This document shows positions 36,901 through 48,900 of a DNA stretch of 64,000 bases, piece after piece. Source of the stretch: Aedes albopictus (Eukaryota > Arthropoda > Insecta > Diptera > Culicidae); NCBI RefSeq assembly GCF_035046485.1, contig NC_085138.1, forward strand, positions 271,975,694 to 272,039,693. The letters run 5' to 3'. Below the pieces are notes generated by a model, which was given only the letters and a program-made list of their open reading frames with translations, did not search any database and was not told the origin of the DNA. The stretch's first letter is position 1; the number at the start of each line of letters is the position of its first letter. The translations under genes and the position numbers were made by a program.

Positions 36901-39900
36901 ATCCTGCATGATTCCCAAAGAAATTCCAGCAATTATCCACAAAGAAATTCCAGCAGGACTCCAGTGGGAACTTCCAAGGGAATTCGTGTGAGAATCTCCA
37001 AAGGATTTCAATAACGGATCAACGAAAAATATCCTCTGAAAGATTTCCAGGAGAAATCCTTGTGGAAATTCTAGAGGAATCACCGAAGGAATTTCAAGAG
37101 GAATCTCCGAATTCTATAAGAAATTCCCCAAGGAATTCCAGTAGGAAACCCCGAAGGAATTCTAGGTGGAATCCCCGGAGGAATTCAATGGAAAATTTCT
37201 GGAGCAATCTCCGAAGAAATTCGAAGAGGAATCACAACAGAAATCCCAAGAGGAAACTCCAAAGGAAATCCAGTAAAAACCTCTGAAGTAATTGCTGGAG
37301 GAGTTCCCGTAGAAATTCCAGGGGGAATCCCCGACGGAATGTCAGGAGGAATCCCCGAAATAATTCCAGGAGAAATCTCCAAAATAACTCTAGGAGGAGA
37401 CCCCGAACGAATTCCAAAAGAAATCTCCGAAAGAATTCAACGAGAAATCTCCGAAGGAATCCCTGAAGGAAGTCCAGAATAAATACTTCGACGGAATTCC
37501 AGGAGGATATCCTGAAGAAATTTCAAGAGAAATCTCCGAAGAAACACTAGGAGAAATCCCCGAAGAAATTTCAGGAGGACTCCTGGAGGAATTCTATGAG
37601 GAATCCCTAGAGGAAATCAAGGAGGAATCTCCGTGGGAATTCTGAAAGAAATTATCGAAGAAATTCCAGGAGGAAACCCCGAAGGAATTTTAAAAGAAAT
37701 CCACGACAGCGTATCAGGAGAAATCCCCGAAAGAATTTCAAGAGGAATCCTTGAAGGAATGCAACATTTATTTTGTTTGTGCACTGATCACCGGCGCGAA
37801 AAATAAAAACCGGCGGCGTGACAAACTGCGGCGTATGGCCTAGGTGATCAGAATCATGAGACAAACCATGTCAAAGTGCTTCGTTTTAAATGCACACTTG
37901 ATAGCCATAGAACTTCTGATCAACTTTGCCAAAGACAAGAACATTCAAAGTGGCCAGAATCATGAGATAACCCATGTCGAATTCGTTTTAAACGCACACT
38001 GGCGCCACCTAGCGGCAGAATTACGCACTAAACTTACCGCCAACTGATAGCCATAGATCGTCTGATCAACTTTGCCGAAGACACGAACTTTCTAGGTGGT
38101 CAGAATCATGAGATAACCCATGTCAAAGTACTTCGTTTTAAATGCACACTGGCGACACATAGCGGCGGAATTACGCACTGAACTTACCACCATTTGATAA
38201 CCATACACCGTCTGATCAACTTTGCCGAAGACACGAATTTTCTAGGTGGTCAGAATCATGAGACAACCCATGTCAAAGTACTTCGTTTTAAACGCACACT
38301 GGCGCCACCTAGCGGCGGAGTTACGCACTAAACTTACCGCCAACTGATAGCCATAGATCGTCTGATCAACTTTGCCGAAGCACGAACTTTCTAGGTGGCC
38401 AGAATCATGAGATAACCCATGTCGAAGTACTTCGTTTAAAACGCACACTGACGCCACCTAGCGGCGGAATTACGCACTAAACTTACCGCCATTTGATAGC
38501 CATAGACCGTCTGATCAACTTTGCCGAAGCACGAACTTTCTAGGTGGCCAGAATCATGAGATAACCCATGTCGAAGTACTTCGTTTTAAACGCACACTGG
38601 CGCCACCTAGCGGCGAAATTACGCACTAAACTTACCACCATTTGATAGACATAGACCGTCTGATCAACTTTGCTGAAGGTCTAAACTATGCAGGGGATAC
38701 GGTTTTTAAGATACAGTTCAGAAAGTGATGAAGTCTTCAGGTGATGCCAAACTTTCTGGGGGTGCTGCAATATTCAACTGGGGTGTTGCAATACTTGGGG
38801 ATGCGATTCCATATTTATGGCGGGTAGTGTAAGTGAACATACCATTGCTCTCCGCATCAGTTTAACTCGAAAGAACAGCCTATGGTTCAATGATGGAAAA
38901 TCTATGATAGAATATTGATAGTTTCAAGGCCAACAAGTCCTTGGATGGCAAAACTAGAAAGAAAAATGTCCTCTAAATTCTTCTGATCATAATTCGTCTA
39001 AACAGAATTCGGCCAAATGATCCATTCGGCCAGATAGCATTCGGCCAAATGGCCAGACGCCGAAAAGGCCACATGAACTGAAACGATGATTTTTATTCTG
39101 AAGTCCTTGGCTTGGAATAAAAACCTTAATTTGGCCTGCGGTATGCTTCAACCTGAGCACCACTAGTCTGAGCAGAGTACTGCTTAGCAAACTTCAGCAA
39201 ATCAGAATAAAATTAAATATTTTCTATTTCCGTTCTATCTTCAATGATTCCTAAACGTAGCCTGTTTATGTTTTTAATGGAATTGGTGGCTCAATCGCCA
39301 CGAATTGATGTGTTGTTGATTAATCGAGTGTTTTCGCCTAAATTTAACAAAACTGTTTAGCCAGATTGTCCGGAAACGATTTTACTCAAGGAGATGGCAT
39401 CCCTATCCCACAAATACGATATAGTCTATTTTACGAAACGACAACAGTGTTGATATTGATATTAACACTCACGGGCTTGGGCGCAACCTTATGTCAAATT
39501 TTCATTCATGAAATGAGCGATCAGCTGATCCGAAACGTCTCGTAAAATGGCTCATTTCCGTAGCCAGCAAGCGTAGCGTAGGTTGCTGACAACCTGTCTC
39601 TCAACACACCAGCATAGTTTTAATGCGAAGTTAAAAAGCACGAAGACCATCTCAGTCCCCTGATTTTAATGGCCATTTTCTATGGACTTTTTTTTGGCCT
39701 AGGTATATTTTTTGGTTTGAAACACATTAAAAACAAAATTGAATTCTTACAATCTTCTAGTCGTCTTTTATTATTTGGGTCGACCCTAGGGACGACCTTT
39801 ACTTCACAGCCATGAATACACTTAGGGTAGCGAACCACTTGGGCAGCGGCCGGTATTTTGGGCACTCTTCGCTATAACTGAGGCAATTCAAAACCGATTG

Positions 39901-42900
39901 ACTTGAAATTATGTACACGGATAGATATTATACCTATCTCATCGTGTTTCAAAAATTGTGTCAATTGGTTCAGTATTGGCTGAGTTATAGCAGAAAAGTG
40001 CCCAAAATAGGACCCCTGCCGAGATGGTTCCCTACATATATCGATGCATACATACAAGTTTACTTGTTTTTAATGTCATTGGGAGTGAATTTTAATTTCG
40101 ATACACAGTGGCGATTCCCTAACCTAAAATCTACCTGTTCAACAAGTATACTTAACATTTGGGCGATGCTTCTTCTTCTACTTCTTCTTCTTCTTCTTTT
40201 TCTTCTTCTTCTTCTTCTTCTTCTTCTTAATGGCTCGACGTCCACACTGGGATTTGGCCTGCCTCGTTTCAACTTAGTGTTCTTTAAGCACTTCCACAGT
40301 TATTAATGGGTCACTAAAATAACTAAAACGGCCGCTATGAAATGAACAGATAGCGCCACCGTAGCCGTGTGTGTTGGACGTAACTCGCCTGCTGTCACTG
40401 TGTTACCGTCCATATACGGAGGCGCTTTTGTTTTGATGCGGTGAGTAGCGGAAAAGTTGGCTTCAATGATCCATTGAAGGGCTTTCTTTGCCTGCCATTG
40501 CATTAATTTGTATATTGTAAGGCAAGTACAATAATACACTATGCCCAGGGAATCGAGATTTTTTTCCCAACCGGAACGGGAATCGAACCCGCCGTCTCCG
40601 GATTGGCAATCCATAGCCTTATCCACTCACTAGGCTAACTGGGGAGACCCAGTTTGTATGGGAGTTTATATGGGAAAACATCGTTTTTCGCATTTTTCTC
40701 GTGAGGGGCACTATTTATACTTAAATCTCATATCCGATTATATAGAAATATATAGTCTTATATGTGCCAAAAAACTGTCGAAAACCGAAAAGTCATCCGA
40801 AGCTCGTAAGAAAAGATATTGCATGCAGACCATCTCTCGCGTTCAGTATCATACAGGCGTATCTACAATGATCGATTTCTCTTCATCGATTTTCTCTTCG
40901 GTTGATAACTTGGCCGGCAAATCATTTTCGGTTGTTTTTGTTGTTTTAGATGCTAGTCCTAGTCGTCCTTCACCGAAACACAGCGAGAGATCATACGAAT
41001 ATTAGTTGTATTTTTCGTAATAGTCCGAAGAGAAAATCGACGAAGAGAAATCGATCATTGTAGATACGCCTGTATGATACTGAACGCGAAATCTGGTGAT
41101 GCTTAACATTTAACATGTAAAAGAATAACAATAGCAATAAAATCTCGTTGAATGGGCACGCACTGTCTAGGCTATAACTTTTTTCACTTTTTTCACATCA
41201 AACGTAAATTTAGTTAATTATCTTTGATGTGAGCCAAAAAGAATTAAAATTGAATGAAAGATGACAAAGATATCAACAAATCACTTTTCCATGTTTTACG
41301 ATAGTGACCCCAAACTTTTGGCCGATACATCATTTTGAGGAGTGACACCAAACTTTTGGTCGATGACATGAAGAGTTAATTTACTTAATAACTTTTTTTC
41401 TAGATTTTTAGCTAAGTTCTGTAAAAAGCAGTTGAAAGCTAATAGAAAATGGGTTATATTACCGCTCTCATCTTAAAATTTGGTCGACCCAATTTTCAGC
41501 GACACTGCCGTAAGTTTATTTTCATTTTTTTTTTTGAAAATTTGGCAACTTTGGGTTATGTTTACATACAAAAATTTGTGGAAAAAGTTTCTTTTAAATC
41601 ATGTTCAAAGTTTCTTTGGCTTATTATCTTTTGAAAGAGACCTTGGGTTTTGAAATCGGATGCAAATTGGCGAAGATTTGGACCTAAAAAAATTACACAT
41701 TTTTGAGGGGGTGACCCCAAACTTTTGATCGGGAGTGTATGAAAATATGCTATTTCTGCTTATGCTATATTCGGCAAATTTGTTGTCATCATGGGGTGTT
41801 TCCTAAAATCTGCTGAACTCAAAATTGACTTCAAAGCTTTTCCTATCGTCAGACTGAATTATACAACCATGTTATAGAGTAAGGTGGGGCAAACGTTCGA
41901 CCATAGTTAAAAATTCAATATTTTTCGAAAAAAAAAACCAAGGCAGATAAAAATTAAATGAATACCGTCTAGTGATTCTACCATCCATGAGCTAAAACTT
42001 TGCTGAACAAAGTAACGCCAAATGTCTTTTCAATTTTAAGATGCAACACGTTTTGTAAGAGTGCGTCCAATTCGAACTCTTGCCCCACCACTGGGGCAAA
42101 AGTTCGAATCTAGTGTTTATCGAGTTTAGCTAACCGTAACACAATATTTTGACACTTTAGTAAAAGGAATACCTGAAACCAATTAACATTTAAAGTTCGA
42201 TTTGGATTTTACCCAAATTAGGGTAAATTACCCACACCAAAAATTAGCAGTTTGTCGCCAAATCCAGATAAAACGGCAAATTTTCATACGATCGAGTTAT
42301 CTTATCAGTTTCTCCATTTGTAGAGATAATATGTACATTAAGAAGAATTTTGGGATTATTCCTGAAGTTGCCACATGATTCGAACTCTTGCCCCACAATT
42401 CGAACGTTTGCCCCACTGTGTGTGAAATATGCTTTTCAAATCTTGGCACCCCAAAGAAATAATTTGAATTGAGCTCAAAAACTTCAGAAGAAACTCTTGC
42501 CCCACTCGAACTTTTGTCCCACTTTACTCTATACAAATTGGCCCACAGAACACATCAAAACTGCTGTAATTACCAGAGTCAGTTCAATTTATCTCCAAGT
42601 TTCAACTATCTTGAATATATATTTTTAAATACCCATCGATTGCTAATTTGCCACATTCTGACAACATTTCCTTTAATGCCATGGGTCACGAGCATTAGGT
42701 ATAAGCATGATTGTACACTGATTTAAAAATAAAATGTAAGTACATAAGTAGGAGGGGTTTACCAAAATGTTTGGGATAGGCAACTTTACTTTCTCACAAA
42801 AAAAGTTACACAAACTGTAGTTACAGAGTGCATCAAAAATTCTCAAATGTTGACTGTTTGTCAACCTATTATATGTGTATCATTGGTTCAAATTTGTGCT

Positions 42901-45900
42901 CGATCGGTTAATCTTTCGCGAAGCTAGAACCGTTCACATAAATTACTACTATTTTGGACAACTAATTTTTGAACTGTCATACATATTTCCGAAACCAGCG
43001 AGCCGAATTTAATTAAATTTTGATATTAAATTGTTGACTGTGACTTTGCTGTGCTTTGACATGAAATAAACCAGGATCAAAATTGATGTCTGGGACGGAA
43101 TAAATCAAACAAATTTCTATTAAGTGGAGCATATTTTAAATAGGGTAAATTTTCTCAGACGGCAAAGTTTAAATAAATAAAAAATAGGTTCAATCGCCAA
43201 TTTGGTTCTTTAAGTGTATCCAGATTATCGGATAATCTGAATCTCCATCCAAACATCAGTCGGAAATCGAAATTTCCTTATTTTGATTCTCTTAAACTGC
43301 ATTGAAAGTTCGCATAAAGATAAATTTGAACTGTCATTTTTTCATTTATTTAGTTAACATCAAATTCATGATAATACTGAATCAACAATTTGCCGCCATA
43401 ATACTCGATTTGCAGCTGCAGCAACTTTGAACTGTCATTCTAATGATTAATGCGTCATTCTATCACGGCAAAAGCTGCACTTGGAAGATGGAGTGGTGGA
43501 TTTTAAAGATGTGTGAATGCTTCCGGGCCATGATTGTGATATCCATTTCGTAGAAACAAATGAAATTTCTAACGTTATATGAAATGATGGTAATTGGTTG
43601 TTTTTATCTATAAACTCTAACTAAGAACAAGTAAATATAAATTTAGAGTAAGTAAATTCTCAGATTGATAATCAACCATGCGTTTTATTGTTTTGTACAA
43701 GTTTTATTTTTCTGCATGAGTAATGATAAATCATCCATTTTTCAAGGCGCATTGATTAAAAAGTTCATAAACTTATATGCTGCATAGCATAACAGTCCAT
43801 GTAAAAAGTATTGAAAATTTAAAAAACAAACGTCATTTGAAGTGCACAAACTCGTTTCCATGTAAAACTTTAAAAAATCGCCGTAATCCAACTTTTTCAA
43901 TCGTTTTAAAAAGTTGCAGTGTTTTGTAGTTCGCCGTAGAAAAATGAAACCAATCGATTAAGAAATGGCTGAGTATGACCACAGACAAACAGACGTAACT
44001 CTTAGAGGAAATTCATCAAAAACTTTTGCCCGGTGTCATTTTCTTGAGCATACTGCCACCTGTTGATAGAACCGCGCGCGACACTGTCGGCCATGATGGA
44101 TTTCGATTTGACGTTTTGCTGACATGCACACTACTACACAAATTGGCTGTAATTTTCGTTTGCATCATTCAGCAACGTGTACACTGGCAAACGTCAAAGC
44201 GTCCGAACACTAGCGCATCTGGTGGAACGATCGCGCAAACTAATGTCGAATTCGTTTATTCCCGACAGTGCACTGCACCGGTGTAGCAATTGACACCGGA
44301 AAAACGAACGGTTTCGGTGCAATTTGTTGGCAGCTTTTGATGGTATTAGTAAGAGCGCGTAAGAGCGTCAATGAAAACAATAAATGATATCAAAAATAAA
44401 CATAATCAATGTTTTCATGATTTCCGTGATGAACAAAATTATTTTTATTTATTTTTATTTTTTACTTTCTATATACAATTTAACATTTTTAAAAGTTTTC
44501 AGTAATCCACTTGTACATGATAAACTTGTAATGATAAATGTTACTTGAAAATTGTTATCCAATGTTTTAACAATCCCACATTATTTATCTTCTTCAAATT
44601 CTCGTAATATCATAATTTTTAAATTAGAAGCAACTTTTTAGAATTTAACCATTTCCGTTGTCTAATAAAAAAGGATGCTAACATACAATTATAAACGATC
44701 TACGGGCACAAATTTAACACAGAAAATGTTAAAGGCAGTTCAATAGAAAACGTTTAGCTACAACGTAAAAAGGAAAATAAATAAATGCTTTTTAAAACAT
44801 AACGTTATTGAAACGCAACTCATATTAAAAACGCTTCAACCATCCTTTAGTGACATTTGTTTGACTTTCTATGTAATTCAAAAATTCAATATTTGTTGTA
44901 AGAAAAAAAATAGAATTTATTGTTTTTGAAACTGGTTGTACCTACAAAATGTTACTTCAGTAATATTTCAGTCCAATTTTAATTGATAGATTTTTATTCG
45001 ATTCTGGGCTTATCAAAACTTTATTACGTCATTTTTTTCATAATTAATAGATCAACATGTGGCAGAAAATTCTGATTATTGAAATCATTAAAAGTAATCC
45101 ACATATTTGCCATAATAAAAAAAAGTGATGGGGAAAATATACGTTGAATCAAGTCTTTGAAATTTCATGTTACCGATAAATCTTGAAGATTCCTCAGAAG
45201 TTGAAAGACGTGATAATCATCGATCAAATTTAAAACATTTCAAAATAAAGGAATATCCAAGAAAACTGTTTACCTAATGCCGAAGAGAAAATCATCATTC
45301 CTACCCAAACAAAACTACGATACAAGTTCAGCGATATGCATGTATTGGTAAAACTAGCTTTGTACCTGCTACACCGCGCTCAAACTGGGTGTAGCATTTT
45401 CTTGCACCGGTGCCAATCGGGTGTCAAAACAGAACAGTACCTGCGAATAAACGAACGGTTTCGGTGCAAGTTTGCTACACCCGGTGACAAAGCGGTGCAG
45501 GCGGTGCAAATAAACGAATTCGACATAAATGACATTTGAATTGATCGTTAAATGCATGTGCCAAACCGTTTTGAAGCAGAAGTGTTACGTCTGTTTGTCT
45601 GTGGTATGACATTCTAAATTTGACAAGTTTGTATGGGAAAACGGCTTTGGTGCATTTTTGTTGTCCGATATTTACTGTACCTGCCTGTTATTGTTTAGCT
45701 ACGGAATGATGAAATTCTTGAAAAACGAGTTTCATAAACATATAAATAAAAAGTGTTACTATAAATGAAAGTGCTCCTTTTCTTTCAAAGAGACGATTTA
45801 TTACAGGTAGTGCTTCAATCCTTTATAAATAGCCTACATTTAAGCGTTCATAATGGTTTAATGGACTTTAATCCTAAAATAACTAAAAAACTACAAAACT

Positions 45901-48900
45901 TGTATACAATAATTATAAGAGCAACATATTCGAAATTAGAGACCCCGAATTCAGTATTTAAGGGCATTTTTAACACTAACGGTAATTGTCCATCATCAAA
46001 ATCAAAAATTAGAATAAAGTTGAAGAATTCGTCATTGATATCATCAACATCATTGACATTTCAAAAGCAATTTTCTCGTTCAAAACATATTGTATGCAAC
46101 GAAAATGTATTCACAGTATTGCATTTTCCACCTGGATTCAGTGAATATGTTGTCATCACAAATAATTATGCTTTGAACGAGAAAAATGATTTCAATATTT
46201 TGATGATGACGATATCAATAACGAATTTTTCCCCCTCAACTCCTATTTTAACACTTTTAAACGTTTCGGAATACTCTCTAAAGTAGCTTAACACGTACTA
46301 AGAGGGCAAGTACATGTTTTAACAACATAAATAATGTAACGTTTACTTGTGCAAGGAATCTATCTAAAAAAAATGATCAATTTTATCCCGGACTACGCTG
46401 CCCCCACTCGTATGATAGTCCCATATGAATAGGAAACCCAGCAAAGATGGGTCTGTTATGCGAGTGGGGGCAGTACGGTACATTGAAATCGATCATAACG
46501 TTAACTCAAAAGTAATGAAAAATCAAATGACACTACTAAAAGCGTGGGGCCCGTATGGACATAGACTACAGTATGACCCATAAAAAATGCGAAATTCCAT
46601 TTTTTGCGGTATTTGATGATTTTTAATGAAATAATCCTAATGAATCAAACTCTTTTGGATTATGTACAATAAGGAAGTCATTGTCATACAGGATCTCTAA
46701 TTTTTTTGTCAAAATATTCATTGGTTACGTATATGGGATACCTTATAGAGGGGGTTAGAGGCAGAGGGGTGTAAGTGACCAAAAATTCAAAATTGAGATA
46801 AATATCGCACGTGATTCTACGAGATCAGCTTTGATTGTTGCCAAAGACCCATAATTTTTTAAAATGTTTGAGCATATTAAAACATTGATTGAAAATATGA
46901 CGCTTAACCGTTGAGGAGATTTGTTTGGAGGCAGAGGGGTGTAAGTAATTTATTATATTTTCATGAAGTATTGCTCAACATTGTTTCAATCAATTTAAAT
47001 TCTCATGTTAATAATGGCAGTATGGTATTGCACAATTTCGAGTTTTACTGAGAGAGGAAGTTAACTTTTCGTCATTTGCCCTTCTCATTATCTATTTCTC
47101 ACTCACGCCAGTATTTGCAAAGTCTAGCTTTTGGAATAAGGTAAAACTTTCACTCGACTGGCTTAGCCGCAAACATCGATAGTAAATTAATTGACTGATA
47201 TTTTTGCTGAACTTTTCACACAAAAAAGTGACAATATCACCTTCTTTTCGTTGCACATCGTGAGTACGAATGACGATAATGTACCAATTAAAATTACAAC
47301 ACTGCATTTTATTCACAATTGCTCATTCCCAAATTTAGGATTTTATGACGATCGTGAAGATCAGAATTAGGTTATCAATTTGATTACCAAAATTTTGTAC
47401 AGTCTCACGAATTCAAGCGGTGCTTTGCTAACTAGCCGACGTTTCGGCTGTGTTTGGCAGTCTTCTTCTATGGAAAATTAGGTCTATTTCTCCTAAAAGA
47501 AGGCTGCCAAACTCGGATGAAACGAAGGGCAGTTAACAAATTACCGTTTGAAATCGTGAGACGTCTAAACTCCAAATTTCAGTATATACTCGTTGTAAAC
47601 CACTGTCAGGGACGAGTTTACATACGCAGTATTACACTAAAAGTGCATCATTACGTCTTGTATGGTGTCGTTGAGGCTATGTTTTAGAATCCGTATGATA
47701 AATCATTAGATTTTAAATCGTATTGTTGGCGATTTCCATAATTTGGAAGGATAAAACATGTATTAGTAGCGCACGCCTATCAATTTATACATGTAACCCT
47801 CGAGCAGTCGCGTCTTCGACTACCTGCAGCGAAGTCACGCTCACGTTGTATACCACAAGCGTGTATTTTTCATGGCGCGTGTACTCAGTACACGACACGA
47901 CCGCTCCCGGGTTAATAATGAGTTTCTGTCTGTCTGTATTATCCTTATAGACTCGGAAATATCTGAAACGATTGGCGTGAACATTTGCATGCCAGTTTTT
48001 TTTTTCGAGCCGGGGAAGATTCTAAACAACTTGACAAATTAACTGGCAAAAGAGGCCCCAATACACATAACGGGGGACTTCTCTATGGAGCTGTGTATCA
48101 AAAAGCCGCACAGCCGGTTTACTATAAATTTTAGCTTTTCAATATATCATTTTCATTTTCATTTTTTCATTTTGCAGCATTTGGTGGGGCAATGAGAGCG
48201 CAAGTCAGTCCAAAGCCGATGATAAGGAGGGGTAATGGCTGAATAGTCTTTGCTGACCACATAAACGCCATGGGATAGGAAAAGGGTATTTTGGTGTGGG
48301 ATTAGGGTGTTGGTGCAGACTTGACGATATCAATGCTATTCAGATGCAAAATAATTTTAAGGCTCAATAGTGAATCGCATACCTTCCAAAACCAAAAAAC
48401 AATAATCCACAAAATACCAAGCAAGTCATAGAAAGAAAAAGCGCCCGATTGTTTATTTTGTCAATTATAACAAACGGAAACTTCTACCCTCTCCGACTCG
48501 CCAGTCACCCCGGAAAAAATGTCCCTTCAGTTCTGGAAAATATATTATCCCCAATTAAGCCTTTAATCGAATTGTCCGCGTGGTCTTGTAGTACCCCTGC
48601 TAGGTAAGAATCAGTCATTGCCATACATATTAAATGCTAGACATGACCCCATGGATAGCATTTGCATATGTAAAAGCTTTGCTGATGTGACTTTCCTATT
48701 AGGCAATTCTCTCATCTCATGTTTGTCTTCAAAACCTTATCAAGCTTAGAAAATTGAAGTTGATAAACAATACATTACAAGGTTCGAATTCCCATAGAAT
48801 GAGATCATTCATTCGCACTACAACACCATAGGAGATAATACCACATTGGCTGATTACAGTACAAATGTGAAAAATCTCCCATTTCCCCCTATCCGCAACC

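Larger units (their letters stand above)
34731..38835. mobile_element. 4.1 kb foldback element with 150-bp subrepeats
   Basis: Outer inverted termini CACTTACACTACCCGCCATA (34731) and TATGGCGGGTAGTGTAAGTG (ending 38835) match for about 140 bp. Inside each terminus lies a direct array of a 150-bp unit around CGTAATTCCGCCGCTATGTG: three copies on the left (spaced exactly 150) and five on the right in inverted orientation (150, 150, 149, 149). The core, 35640-37760, is the 12/24-bp array. The layout resembles Drosophila FB foldback elements. No transposase was found. Confidence 0.8.

Noticed and set aside
36307..37417. Several overlapping frames of 60-129 codons on both strands
   Set aside because: Same repeat artefact in array 2 (I-P-S-G and F-L-R-G periods).
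37840..38690. Regularly spaced repeats resembling a CRISPR array
   Set aside because: Repeat units are 150 bp with similar 'spacers', no cas genes, eukaryotic context; part of a foldback arm.
45765..46286. 173-codon plus-strand frame
   Set aside because: Low-complexity Ser/Asn/Lys/Ile content, no motif, AT-rich; left as undetermined, not called.
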